Part shown: positions 22,561 through 34,365 of the stretch, piece after piece
Numbering within the stretch: position 1 is the first letter of the stretch
Layout: each line of letters starts with the position of its first letter
Assembly: GCA_022113835.1 (NCBI GenBank)
Contig: JAILWY010000012.1
Location: forward strand, 1,674,001 to 1,738,000
Reading direction: 5' to 3'
Length of the DNA stretch: 64,000 bases
Origin: Atopsyche davidsoni
Taxonomy: Eukaryota; Arthropoda; Insecta; Trichoptera; Hydrobiosidae
Notes under the pieces: model-generated
Databases searched by the model: none
Seen by the model: the letters and a program-made list of their open reading frames with translations, nothing else
Told to the model about the DNA's origin: nothing
Translations under genes and position numbers: made by a program

Positions 22561-25500
22561 ACTCTTGTACATATGATCATATATATTGGTTATTTTTTAC
22601 ATTGTATATATAATTGAAATACTTCTATAGAAGAACCTTAAAACAGTGAACAAATAATCCACTATTTATTAAATTCGTAAATAAATACTCATACAATAAA
22701 ATTCTTCATTACACACTCGTGTTTGCTCTACCATTGAAATCACAGCACGCCACTTGAGAGTAATCGCATAATTGCTATTTTAAAAAAATTAAGATATTTT
22801 TAAACATTATTTAAGTGGTAATGTCGAAGAGTTAATAATATATGACTACATAACTGAGTTGAAGTGTTATCTCATATAATTTGCCACGATGATGTATTTT
22901 CTGCGATGACCTTTGCGTTGCATTGTCTGCAGTTGTCAATGTCGACCCAAAAACTATCACAAAAACAAGATGGACGGACAAAAAAACTCTTGCTTGAAAA
23001 TTCCTGCATTAATGCGCTTAGCAATTATAGTTATACTTAAAAAAAAAAAACAGCAGCAAAAACGCAAATCATCATTTACTTTTAATAAATCCGCTGCGAG
23101 GCGAGATTTGTCTTATCCAGTGTTTCCAAAACACAATGACACTACCCAACCCCCCGGGGTTGTTAGAGAGCCCCATTTAAATATTTGTGATATTACAAAG
23201 ATGAAGAAAATCTTCAAAATAATGTCATGGGGGTCTTTTCAAAATAATAATATTGTGTTTATACCGAAACTGAAATGTCGGAGTCTTACACTAAGAACTA
23301 AGTGTTTCTTATAGCAAAACTTATAAAAATATTTATTATAAGCAATTGTAATTTATTATTCTCCGTAGAAATGAATATTCGCTGAACCATGTGAAGGTTT
23401 GAGAACCACTGCTCTGCTAGTTTGGGAGACGATGTATCCAAATTAGGAACCCTTCCTAACTCACCGTGAAGACCATTCTTTCAAACGAGAAATAGCAATA
23501 ATTCAATGTTACTTTTTGCTCCATTTTAAAGTCTAAAAATAAGCAGTACCAAAGCGAACAGCACCGAAGAAAAATAGATAAATCTGCTTTTGTAAGCATA
23601 TGCAAATTAAACGATTGCAGATTACGTTTTTATGAAAATAATTTTTCACTGCCAAGCCAAGTATTTGAAATCTTATGATTTCAATTATATGTCTGTGTTG
23701 TGCATAAACAACAGAAAAATTCGATAATTTTTCTCATCGTTTTTACGTGTGAATCAGTTAATTTTTTTTTTTTTTTTTTAATAATGATAAACCTGCACAG
23801 TGAGTAGTTTTATACACGGAGAAATCATGTTTAATTTAATCATGTCATTAATTCGATGACCTGGCAGCTTCTTATATCGACAATCATCATTATTCCACGA
23901 ACTACCGGGATGGGCACTTCATTAAGATGGCTTTTCACATCTTCGTTGATTAGATGTATCTTCATCACGCTAACTTGTTGCATTTCATAATAATACGTTC
24001 ATAAATTCACGTAACAAATGTATTTTGTGTTATTCAGATTTTTCCACTAAAGAAAACGTATAAAAAGATGGTATGACTATACAACATTTGAAGGACAAAA
24101 AAATATTTGTCATAGTCAAATATAAAAACATGCTGTGTTGTGTTGAAATGTGGATACATTAAATATAAAAAAATAACCAGAGTTGTATGGAGCAGCGAGT
24201 TATTGCTTTCAATGCTAAAATATTTAAAATACTTATACATAGTATATACTAAATATCGCTTTCGTCTGGTCGCCAGTTGGCAACAAAGAGGCGTCCAGGG
24301 AACACATGTTTTAAATTATTTATCCGAGGCTTGTTTCTGAAAATTACGAACAAGGCAACCGTCTGTACGAATTTGAAGGATCCGTATATATTTCTTGTCC
24401 ATCATTTTGTTAGTCAATATTATTAATCCCAGATTCAGAAAGTCAGGATAACCGAGCTCGTCTTGAGTAGAGGATAAGCTGCGGCTTACGGGGGGATTAG
24501 TAGATTTCGGTGAGTTGGGATGATCTGGGTATACACTAAATTCCGGGGAGGTATTTCCTTTTTCCGGTGAGCCGATTGTGCGACGAAACCGACATTTATT
24601 CTCTTGGTGACTCTTTGGTCGCTCAGTGCAGTGGCTCTCAATATTATTTTAAATATTTTGATATGCCACGGGTTGAGACACGTAACCAAGAAGGCGCAAA
24701 ACATTTTAAGGTTTCTGGGGTATTCCAGGTAAAAATTGCGTAAAAATATACTTGGCACTATATTGTTTTCCTGTGTGTTTGATGAGTCCGTTTATCGGTT
24801 GGTTGTGTGTTTGTGGGTCAGCGAGGGTTCAGAGAGTGTTCAGAGAGATCTCCCTGTGATGTCCCCGCAGTATTGGAGTCTTTGGGCAATAAAAAGAACA
24901 TAAACTCGCCATGTCGCCTGCGCCACACAAAAACATACTAAAAATAAAGAGGCTTTTAATCTAATCAACCTCGCAGGCAGGGCCTCTCTACGTTTCCACC
25001 ATTCCAATTTAAGAATTATTTTTATAAATGATATTTTATAAAGTTCGTTTACTATGAAAACCAGATTTTTATGAACTCGTAAGTGTGTATGCAATATCGT
25101 TTAAATCTGAGTTACATATAATTCATAATTTCTCAATTATTTTCCAGTACCAAAAAATGTGTTTGTACTCTGCAGCCCTGCTCATTACTTATTCCAGAGA
25201 TGCGACATCCATAAAGATACCCAAATTTTATTCATGCCATTTAATATTATTGATATTTTTATTAAATAACAATTTCAACATCTGGCAGCAGCCAGGCCCG
25301 CACTGGCTTGCCGGGGTCCTTGCTCGTTGAAATTTGCATCTGGAAGAGATCCATGAGGTCCATGTAACGGGCAAGAGGTCCCGCAGGAAATCATCAGGTG
25401 AACCGACACTACCAATAAGGCGTACCTGGAAAACTACCCACTTTATGGAAGACTATACGACATGGAAGAAGATATAGCTTGACAGGGTCATCACCGTGAT

Positions 25501-26380
25501 GGCTCTGACCTTGATGAAAATTACTTCAAAGATTAAAAAAACGAATATATTTATAATATTTCACCTTCCAGTCCGGCACTGTGTCACCCGGTCGAGAGTT
25601 CCTACACACAGGGTGTACCGTAAAGTACAGCTAAGCTGTTATAAGCATTGTTGAATATATCCTCTTTGTGGTGAATTTGCATATTCAAATTAATTGCTTT
25701 AACAAATGTCAGAACAGAAGGCCCAAATGACAAGGCAAGACGCTCTAAGAATAATAATTTGGCTTACGAATTTTACTTTATGAAAAGCCGCCGCGGGGAT
25801 GTGAAGTGTAGGTCGTTATATATGTAAATAGAAGTAGGCTAATGAACTGTCGTAATTTAAAATGGTCAATATTTAAAGGCAGGCAATGTGCGATTTTTTA
25901 TTCTTTGTCATAAAAAAATACAATACTAGTCGAACGATTCATTAACTGTTTGCAATGTTTACTCTAGAAATTCTGTCTTATTAGAAGAAATAATTAAGGT
26001 TGTTTTAAATCATCCCTGCAGCGGTTCCACTGTGACCTTTGGATCTACTGCATCATGAATAAAATTTCATCGTTTAAAAGTTATCGTTAAAGTAATATTT
26101 TCAAGCAGCCACTGTGCACAGAGTATCTTCATAACTTTCAAAGCGCAATATAAAAGATACTCCATTTAAGTAGCAATATCGATAAATAATCCAAATGATC
26201 AAACTTAAATAATAAATATCCGATATCTTAAAGCTGCCTTACACCTCAAGGAGGTGGAAACTTTATATATATATATATATTATATATGTAAAAATTAACA
26301 TCGTTTTGTTGCCGGTTGTATTGCGGCTAAAATTGAGGGCTAGTTTCGTGGATCAGATTTTAGAGGTACTTTCAAGAATG
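22560..26380. other. No gene recognised
   Basis: Intron-like sequence. The open frame of 133 codons at 22913-23314 has a Lys/Gln-rich low-complexity stretch and no family motif. A poly(T) run lies at about 23761-23779. A patch of moderate G+C at 24440-25010 holds no supported exon. Confidence 0.4.
25331..25477 (+). other. Short protein-like frame, unknown
   Basis: Between in-frame stops, 48 codons read L-H-L-E-E-I-H-E-V-H-V-T-G-K and later W-K-T-T-H-F-M-E-D-Y-T-T-W-K-K-I. The composition is charged and protein-like, unlike most frames nearby. I do not recognise a family and see no start codon or clear splice sites; it may be a scrap of a mobile-element gene. Confidence 0.25.
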
Positions 26381-26382
26381 AA

Positions 26383-26476
26383 GCAGCCTACACAGCTGAC
26401 AACCAATTTGTGTTAAGCCAATAGCGTCATTGTTTAATCATCGTTCGGTTGTCGGTTGAGTCGCAGTGTGTAGGTA
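26383..26476. mobile_element. Motif C short TIR element (about 95 bp)
   Basis: GCAGCCTACACAGCTGACAA with GCCAATAGCGTC lies on the left, and CGGTTGTCGGTTGAGTCGCA followed by GTGTGTAGG on the right. The ends are inverted copies of the motif seen at 39099-39279 with almost no interior. Confidence 0.7.
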
Positions 26477-26479
26477 GAT

Positions 26480-26665
26480 TAAACTGGCGTGAAAGGACAG
26501 CCGAATTACTGGCCGTTATAGGGCCAGCGATCAGCGTGGGGCAAATTGCTTTTGGCCAACTGTTCACTGCAGTTTTATTGGCGAATTCGGGTCAATCATC
26601 AGGGAACTGGTCTCCGCGGGCGATCGTCTGGTGAGTGGGACCTCCATGGGGAAAGGTGGACATCA
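26480..26665. other. GC-richer block beside TIR element
   Basis: About 185 bases of balanced composition hold 61- and 89-codon frames in two registers and a CTGGTGAGTGGG site that would serve as a donor. No domain is recognisable, so I cannot call an exon. Confidence 0.25.
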
Positions 26666-26740
26666 TTCTGTTTTGTAAATGCAGTCACTTTGAAAATCAT
26701 GTTGAATAGTACTTGTCTTGTCGATTTGAGTGCCAAGATT

Positions 26741-27290
26741 CCTTGCTTGGTGTCCATCCCCGTCTGCCACAAAAAAAGGACCGTTTTACCTGGCGAAATC
26801 GTGTCATTTAATTAATTTAATTATCACTTTATTTTTCTATGTCGAAAGTTAATTTTTTTATACAGTATTGAAAAAACTATAAATTATATTTAAATATTTT
26901 TTTTGATTTAATTACCGTCCATTTTCAGGGTAAAATAAAATCTTGAAGATGTTGAAAAATTGGATAAAATGACGAATTTTCAAAACCAAAGATTGTTAAA
27001 GATTTTTTTTTTCGCACAGGGTTTATATTTAATCTTTTAATTACAATTGAAAAAAAGATTTTAAATGTTTAGGACTCTTAGAACAGGGACATGACGAATC
27101 TCCGAATTCCTACACTTCAATCGGAAAAACACATATTTATCGTATTAAAAGTAAATTTACAAGAAATAAAAATATATTCTGTTCGGAAGAAGGGATGTAT
27201 CTAACTTTTTGCATTTAATTTTTTTTTATTGGTGCAGTCTATTTTTCGCAAAACGGACCAGAAAAACTCGATTATGGGACTTAGACTCTT
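26741..27290 (+). repeat. Repeat family A copy with 5' extension
   Basis: Before the common start (GGACCGTTTTACCTGG) this copy has CCTTGCTTGGTGTCCATCCC and a CGTCTGCCAC segment that is also present in the copy at 45637, so the true element is longer than the copy at 3243. The end GATTATGGGACTTAGACTCT resembles that of the copies at 28412 and 45637. Confidence 0.85.
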
Positions 27291-28222
27291 AAGCTAGGGG
27301 CGGAGTTTTTATTTTTGCAGGTGAACAATAAAATTGAAAATGCAAAAGACCGCAAGAAAAAGACATCTTAGCAGATAAAATAATATTCAGAGGCATTTGC
27401 TTCTGGCTTGACATAAAACCTGCATTAGAATGGAACTTTTCTAGAAGGGAGCTTCCTTTTGAGCCTGCCGACAAAAACAAACGCAAGGATTATGCAAGCC
27501 GACGAACCAAAGCGCAGATTTTCAATACGATTCATAACGTATCACTAGTTTTGAATATTCAAATTAAAAAAATGGCCACGAGCTAAAGCTAGTTTTAAAA
27601 AATAAATAGACAAAAAAAAAACTCACCTTGGAAGTTCTAGATTTGATTACAATTAAAACAAGAGCGAATATCACGAACACGTTAGGAAATCTGCAATTCA
27701 CTGTCACAAAAAAACTTTAATGTACTTATATGAACTGAATCACCTCGCAATTAAAACGGTTTGAGTTATTATCGAACAAGACATTAAGAGGTCGCTAATC
27801 CAATAATTTTAAAGCAATTAGTGCTGCGAAAAAACCTGGCGTATCGGGACAGAAACCGGACGTGCGTACTTAAGAATGGCATAAAAACGCAATTTAACGC
27901 TTTAGTTTTATTTTGATCGTTGGTAAGCGGCTGTTTAGAAAACGAGCTTTATATAACACAAGTATTCTTTTGATTGCATAACTATATTTTTTTTAGAATC
28001 CAATGTTTAAATTTACGATCATCAACGAGGTCAACAAATCAGTCTTAGAAAAAAATAGTTATTTTTATCGTTCGGATAATTTCAGCAAGTCCCAAGATAT
28101 TTTCAGGCTTATTCTGGTTTCTTAAAATAGCTCGGGAACTCAATTGCCACAAAAGCCTCACTACCCTCGGCTTATTACCCTTACTGGGTCACTTTTTCAA
28201 TATGCATTTCCTGACGGCTAAA

Positions 28223-28366
28223 TCTGCCTGCACACACTGCAGCACAACCGATAATCGAACAAACAGCAATTTACCTGTCTAGTTTTTTGGACTAAGCTTT
28301 AAAAGCACAAAAAAGACGGTGTTGCATTATTTTCGTACGGTTGTCGGCTGCAGCTCGTGTAGGCCG
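28223..28366. mobile_element. Motif C short TIR element
   Basis: The left end TCTGCCTGCACACACTGCAG and ACAACCGATAATCGAACA are mirrored at the right by CGTACGGTTGTCGGCTGCAG followed by CTCGTGTAGGC. The interior is about 80 bp. It sits directly before a 16-bp hairpin and a family A copy. Confidence 0.75.
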
Positions 28367-28370
28367 CTTT

Positions 28371-28411
28371 GGACTGCCTCTGGTGTCTGGTTGGCACACC
28401 AGAGGCAGTCC
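28371..28411. repeat. Perfect 16-bp-stem hairpin
   Basis: GGACTGCCTCTGGTGT and its exact complement ACACCAGAGGCAGTCC are separated by nine bases (CTGGTTGGC). It is GC-rich and intact in a very AT-rich setting and abuts the family A copy. Confidence 0.9.
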
Positions 28412-28940
28412 ATTACCTGGCGAAATCATGTCATTTAATTAATTTAATTGTCACTTTATTTTGCTATATCGAAAGTTGATTTTCTTACAGAGTATTGAAA
28501 AAACTATAAATTATACAAATACCTATTTTTTATTATTTTCAGGGTAAAATAAAATCTTGAAGATGTTGAAAAATTGGATAAAATGACGACTTTTCAAAAC
28601 CAAAGTTTGTTAAAGATTGTTTTTTTTTAAATTTTTAAAATAATAAGACGCACATGGTTTATATTTAATATTTTAATTTCAATTGAAAAAAAAAACTTTG
28701 AATGTTTAGAACTCTTGTAAAATGGACCAGATGAATCTCCAAATTCCTACACTTCTATCGGAAAAACACATATTTATCATATTAATAGTAAATTTATAAG
28801 AAATAAAAATATTTTTTAATCTGAAGAAGTGATGTATCAAACTTTTTGCACTTAAATTTTTTTGATTGGTGCAGTGGATTTTTCGCAAAACGGACTAGAA
28901 AATGATCCAAAAAACTCGACTATGCGACCTAGACCCTTAA
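28412..28940 (+). repeat. Repeat family A copy
   Basis: It matches the copies at 3243 and 26741 through most of their length, starting at TTACCTGGCGAAATCATG because the first bases are replaced by the hairpin arm at 28395-28411. It ends at ACTCGACTATGCGACCTAGA. Confidence 0.85.
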
Positions 28941-28989
28941 CATGTTTAAAGCTTTCAACAACAAATGGGCTTTGAGCTAGTTTGCTGCT

Positions 28990-29096
28990 AAAAACTATAA
29001 AAAAAATACTTCGATAGACAAACGCATAAAAAGCACCCAAAATAAAAGGTCGCTAATTACAGTTAGGTTGTCGGTTGTAATCCAGCATGTATAGGC
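28990..29096 (-). repeat. Motif C right terminal repeat
   Basis: AAAGCACCCAAAATAAAAGG and TCGCTAATTACAGTTAGGTT, GTCGGTTGTAATCCAGCATG, TATAGGC form one inverted end of the small-TIR family, including the internal block that reads GGGTGTTTTT on the other strand. No partner end lies immediately to the left; the family A copy fills that place. Confidence 0.6.
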
Positions 29097-29099
29097 ACT

Positions 29100-31000
29100 T
29101 GTGTAGAATGTCACGGCGTCTTGTCCGCCATTACCCATCCTCGCGTGCGTATTCGTTCACGATTCTTGCAATTTGGGATGTTTACGTGAACTGAAATTTT
29201 ATAGCCGTATTATGTGACCCGTTTTTGTAGGTCATAGTTTTCAAAATTTAAACAAAATAACGCAATAAAAAAATATCGAAACTTAAAGTATTTTACGTAT
29301 GCAAGTCCATTCTATCAATTTTCTTATTTTTATATTGCATCAATTAATTTTTTGTTTTTGTTGTATTACAGTTTCGTAATTAAGACATTAAGAACTGCCA
29401 AGATTTTTAACACCTTCATGGATCCTCTGAATAAGAATCCTTTTGTTTCCACTTAATCCGTGGTATTCTCTTTACTATTTAACGTCTTCTTGGAAGTCGA
29501 AACCATTGCCCGACTATGACATCACTCCTGTATCACTTAAGCATCTCACAATTTACTGCGTCCTTGATTTGGACTCGCCTCCCATTTTATTATTCTTGTG
29601 TGAAGTTTTGCGGCGAGCGCCACTGCAAACCTTTGATGTTAAAAATTCATAGTCACAGAGTAAAGCCTGGAGCCTCTGGAGAACAGGGAATTCCCCTGGG
29701 AGGTTATCGCGTGAGGTCCCTTTGGACATTGAAATATGTTGTATCGTTGTAATAAATATCTTGAACAGTAGAGAATACAGTAAGCGATATGTTAAATTTG
29801 TTCTAGTTGCAACGATAATATTGAGCGACTAACTGAAATTAACTGAATGCACAGAAAACCCGTTAGATAATAGATTTACCACTAGTACTACGTAATGCAA
29901 TTAACATTTTTTCGAAAAAATAACATCTCCCTCTTCCTCTCTCCGGATAATGTATTCATAATTTTATATCAGTAATAATAAAATAAAAAATTTCACCGCA
30001 CTTTTTAATTTTTTCAGAATCAAGTTAGCATATCGAATATATAGAATCACGATTAGCAATTATCCAATAGCGATACTTTATTCAGGGTGTTTTTTTTTTT
30101 TAGAGAATGCTATTGGCTAGTTGCTGTTTTGTTCGAAGTCTGTGTAGCAAGCCTTATTGTGTACATTTCATCTAAGAAAGGTTGTTTTATATATTTTTAC
30201 TACTCCCCAGAGCTCAATAATTCAACAAACTTACTTAGTACCATATCGCACGCGATCTTACTACATTATAAATATAAAAGAACTTCTTATAACAAGCACC
30301 GAATAAGATATACCAATTCTTGTAAATTATTGAGAAGAATCAAGTATTAATATTTATAAATTTTTTTCAACGTAATACTTCCACACATAGATTTGAGTAT
30401 CTTATCTGTTAGACAAATGCTAATAAGCCAATAAGTTATCATTTAAATTATCACTTGTTGTTAGTTTCTCGATTTAAGTGTTTAAGTTGAGTATACCTTA
30501 AACTGTACTGTGTTGTTGTGAAACTCAATCTTTAGTGTTATTTTGAGATAGCGATCGTTGGCAGGATGCATTCAAATGCATTTGAATAGAAATGACACGG
30601 AGTCAAAGCGCAGCTGAGATATCCTCTATCGACATTACGGTAAATCGACACTTTGTTACGTCTTATAAAAAATACACATCTGTTTGGTTTTTATTTATTT
30701 CATAAGCAGGAGAAATTTTACTTTGTAAAGACGGATGCATATTCCAAGCAAGAAAAAGCATTTTTTGTACATTTCTGCCATGTGCACGGTTTTATATAAG
30801 TATACCGCATCTTTCACCAGAGAAAGTTTTTGTTAGTGTTTTCTTTTAATATTGTGTTTTTATTTAAACTGCAAACACAAAATTTTAGTCCATAAACTTA
30901 ACTAATTATATAACCCTCATCTAATTATGTCAAAATGTTGATTGTTACCAGTATCCTGTTAGTTGTATTTAAGCATATGTTATTTGTATATTTTGTTAGT
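29100..31000. other. No gene recognised
   Basis: AT-rich intron-like DNA. At 29443-29750 there is an open frame in two registers with no family match. Confidence 0.4.
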
Positions 31001-31002
31001 TT

Positions 31003-31090
31003 TGTTCTGCATCTGATGATGGATGACTAAGTCTGTTGGTTGAAACTAGTCATGCTAAAACTAAAATAAACTCAAAGTGAAGAAATTATA
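31003..31090 (+). repeat. Hammerhead-like repeat, forward copy
   Basis: CTGATGA (31013-31019) and GAAAC (31042-31046) flank 22 bases, followed by TAGTCATGCTAAAACT and AAAATAAACTCAAAGTGAAG. The last segment is shared with the reverse copy at 10691-10802. The intervening bases form only weak pairs, so a functional ribozyme is not shown. Confidence 0.5.
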
Positions 31091-31199
31091 AAAAGTTACC
31101 CATATCATTAATAAAAAATGGATCTTCACCAAACAAATGCCTTGTCTCTCAACTAGATTCTTTTAATAGAGTTGATCAAATTGAAAAAAATAATTTTCT

Positions 31200-31262
31200 C
31201 AATTTGGATTCGACCAAGGACTCGGGAAAGCGTGCTAACTACTAGACTACACAACCGCAAAA
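31200..31262 (-). repeat. tRNA-related SINE head
   Basis: On the minus strand GTAGTCTAGTAGTTAGCACG is a good RNA polymerase III A box, followed by CTTTCCCG and GGTCGAATCC, one base short of a standard B box. This is the usual layout of a tRNA-derived SINE head; no complete tRNA fold is present. Confidence 0.55.
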
Positions 31263-31319
31263 TAAGATGAAGTGCAGATGGGCTCTATTCTATCACTGCT
31301 ATGGTAAATCGAGACTATA

Positions 31320-31480
31320 AGCAGGAAACATTCTATTCGACTTAGGTAGACAGTCGTATGTTCGTATAGAATTCTGTGTCCATTTGCATTGTTGTATTCA
31401 AGTATACCGTATCCTCCAACAGTGAAGGTTTTTGTTCGTATTTTCTTTCATTTTCAATCGATATTGAAACAAAGTAAAGC
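31320..31480. repeat. Duplicated segment shared with 30715-30870
   Basis: GTATACCGTATCCTCCAACA with GTGAAGGTTTTTGTTCGTAT matches GTATACCGCATCTTTCACCA with GAGAAAGTTTTTGTTAGTGT near 30800. The two segments follow similar context and are probably two copies of one SINE-like repeat. Confidence 0.5.
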
Positions 31481-31499
31481 TGGAAAAGCTTTATGCAAA

Positions 31500-31566
31500 A
31501 TTTGGACTCAAGTTCGAGGCTGCATTGTCGACAAGCGAGCGAGCTAACCACTGCACCGCGAGACGG
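31500..31566 (-). repeat. tRNA-related SINE head, second copy
   Basis: The minus strand reads CGCGGTGCAGTGGTTAGCTC and then GCCTCGAACTTGAGTCC, resembling A- and B-box segments. Together with 31200-31262 and the body at 31320-31480 it suggests tandem or nested copies of one SINE. Confidence 0.5.
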
Positions 31567-32371
31567 TAAAATTAGCATTGCACATGGCCCAAGAGCAGCT
31601 GGACTCTCTTCTATCGGCTTTATGCTAAATCGACAATGTGAATTGTTACAGCACGTAATCGAAATAACAAATGCGTGCAAAGTGATTCTAGATTCCGCGT
31701 TTCCCATCGACGCGGCCTCTGTCTAGCGAGGGTTTCGTTGTTTTGGTTAACACTCACGATCCGTATGGAGATTTATTCTTGGAAACGCGCTGTTTATCAA
31801 TGATGTTCCTCGAATACTTAAATGACTGGCATAAAATAACCCAAAGTGTAAGGAGTATTCAATTGTGTAACAAAAGGCATACTCAGTGTTTCAAAATTAA
31901 AGAAATTATTAACGGACACCTATAATACAAAAATATTTTAGAATCCCTTTAAATAATAAAAGTGATGTTTTTTTTCAACATATCAAATTGTAGCTGTAAG
32001 TTTGTCAAAAGTGATACTGATTCTAAAAATAGTATACGAATCTATGCTCTCTTTTAAAAATGTGACTTAAATCTACAAAAGCAAATGTTGCATTGGTTTC
32101 CTTCTCTATTGCAGGCAAAGCACATATTCTGTATATATTATGTAAGTAGCCGGTCGTGTTTTGTATATAAAAACACTTTCTTGTTCGCGGCAGAAGAATG
32201 AGATAAGTCGTAATGCCCGCTGCACGATGTCTCTATTAAAACAACATAAAGTTTTGATTCAAACGATACTACCCGAATAATTTGAAGCCGCGTTTACACC
32301 GTGCAAGCTATCGTACGAGTTGCTATGGGCAGTTACTGTCATTGTGTTATTGCCAGCCAATATTATACGTC

Positions 32372-32925
32372 TTTATGCAATGGTTGATTGACAACTTTAA
32401 TATCTATATCGACAACAAAGTAGTGAAGAGAGTTAAAATATTCAGGTATTCGGGCAGCTGGTTGAATGAGAACTGGGATCATGACTAGAAGATTAAAGTG
32501 AGGATTGAGACAGCATGCAGTACATTGAATAATTTGAGGAATATATAACCCTGAAATCTCAATGGAGATTCACCAAATGTTATGTCGTCTCAGGTCTCTT
32601 TTATGGAGTCGAAGCTTGGACACTCAAAACAGCTACTATGAGTAGCTGATACCGAGAGTCACAGAATGCTCAAAGAAAAGGATCACTTGACGCTCGTAAA
32701 GAAGCGAAAGGTCTCCTATTTTGGCCACATTTTTGCAACAATAAGTGTGGCATCCTCCAGCTTATTGTCCAAGAAAAAAATCAAAGGAAAAAGGGTCATT
32801 GGAAGAAAGAAGTGCAACCGGATTGGTGAGACTGGCCCAGGATGGAGACATGTTCGAAGAAATGGTCACCAACCTCATGTAAGGAGAGGCAACCGAAGAA
32901 GCATGCGTTTTTAGAAATATTACCA
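32372..32925 (+). pseudogene. LINE reverse-transcriptase C-terminus, broken
   Basis: Pieces in shifting frames follow the end of an arthropod non-LTR endonuclease/reverse-transcriptase. They are K-V-V-K-R-V-K-I-F-R-Y-S-G-S-W, then K-V-R-I-E-T-A-C-S-T-L-N-N-L, then V-S-G-L-F-Y-G-V-E-A-W-T-L-K-T, then K-K-R-K-V-S-Y-F-G-H-I-F, then K-I-K-G-K-R-V-I-G-R-K-K. Stops and frameshifts separate them. The catalytic reverse-transcriptase core is absent, so this is a 5'-truncated, dead copy. The tail GAAATGGTCACCAACCTC is shared with family B repeats. Confidence 0.88.
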
Positions 32926-32939
32926 ATGAAGTGAATAGT

Positions 32940-33890
32940 GCAAAGTTGAGTGATGTGACACTAGAGTTGAGTGTCTCTCGCTCTGTGTCAAGCCAGCGAT
33001 TGGAATTAAAAATTAGTGGTGTAATCGGTCGAGTGGAGGAAGAGACTGACTTGCTAGTTGACATGGCACAAGGAAGGCTACAACACTGTGTAAACGGGCC
33101 TCAACACTGGCAACACACGCCAGAGATGGAGAAACACTCTGAATGTCGTTTAAATGGGTGCGAGCTAACCGCTGCCCAATTCCGTGTTCTTTCTCCTCTA
33201 TTCATCGGACGGCCGCGAAGGTGTTTATATTTAAATTTCGTTAATGTACACACTTGATAAATGGACGCATGTATTCATCTAATGAATTGAAATGGCGGAC
33301 GATTGAGATATTTCACAGAAAGTTGTGATTTGTGGCCCGGGAAGAGTTGTGTGAATCTTCAATCTCAAAGACATAAATATTTATTTCAGAAACGTGACTC
33401 GGCCGTATCGATGCCATTTTCTAATAATTTATCAATATCGTGGTATTTTTGATGCCATTATCGTTAAGTATTGACTCTCGACTGTTTGGGCACATTTTTT
33501 TTCACAATTGTACTCAGTGACAAAATACTGGCGTCATGGTGCTATACAAGCATCGCGTTGGCTAGTTAAACCGTTTTCAGTACAAAATCCGCATTTTAAT
33601 GCAATTTTTAAGATCAACGCTAAAATTCACTGAAACAAATAAAGCTGCGGATTTTTATAACCTTAGATTTGACGTCTCCTACATTTTATTCAATTCTATG
33701 ATCTGAAAGGTCTCGGTTAAAATACTCGGTTTTTTTTTTGTGTTTCAAAGTAGTTTGGAATCAACAAAATTGATAATTGATTTAACAACCTGTGCGTTTT
33801 CATTTATAATCAATCAAATGCTCCGAAGCACTCTCCGGTTTATTTTCAACTGTCACACGATTTCAGAACGTCCATCGTCGCGGCCGGCAG
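32940..33890. other. No gene recognised
   Basis: An open frame of 108 codons at 32931-33257 follows the LINE tail and is not recognisable. The rest is AT-rich. Confidence 0.4.
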
Positions 33891-33892
33891 AC

Positions 33893-34095
33893 CTGCCGTG
33901 TCCGAATTCCTCGCGGCCTCTCCATGTAGGGCTCCGGCCGGGGGCGCGGGGCGGAGGGCCGAGGGGGTCCAGGGCGGAGGAGTGGGGGGGGCCGAGGGGT
34001 CCAGGGCGGAGAAGTGGGGGGAGGGGTTGAGGGGCGGGGGGGAGAGGGGCAGGGGGGGGGGGGCGCATTCCCCCCCCGCCCCCCTTCCGGCGGAT
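33893..34095. repeat. G-rich tract with imperfect tandem units
   Basis: The + strand carries dense runs of G, with a unit GGTCCAGGGCGGAGGAGTGG and GGGCCGAGG repeated imperfectly at about 33967-34045, and ends with a nine-G run followed by C runs. The strand asymmetry and many G triplets favour G-quadruplexes. Several overlapping open frames on both strands here are compositional artefacts, not genes. Confidence 0.8.
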
Positions 34096-34365
34096 TCCTC
34101 CGCGATCCGTCTTCGTCCGACGCCCAATCTGCTACGTTTCGTATTCGCAATCATCTCCGCACCACCTCGCTGGTGACCCTCGCTTGCAAGTCAGAAATTT
34201 GCTTTTATCAATTCATATTATTGGATTTTTGTAAAGACCGTCACAGTACGTGCGATTTTGCCTATACAGGTTTTAATTTTTTGACGATAATATTTCTATA
34301 TATCTATTATGTGGATTGAACGAACGTCACAATCAAGTGCGTTTTAATTACCTTTACAGACTTAT

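Noticed and set aside
22913..23314. 133-codon frame, the longest in the window
   Set aside because: It is built round a poly(A)-derived Lys/Gln run and shows no family motif or splice support.
24620..24700. CAGTGGCTCTCAATATT as the end of a hAT element
   Set aside because: Only one end looks right; there is no partner end or 8-bp duplication.
33846..34319. Six overlapping Pro/Arg- and Gly-rich open frames of 71-102 codons on both strands
   Set aside because: They exist because the G-rich tract has few stop codons in any register; there is no domain, start context or splice signal.
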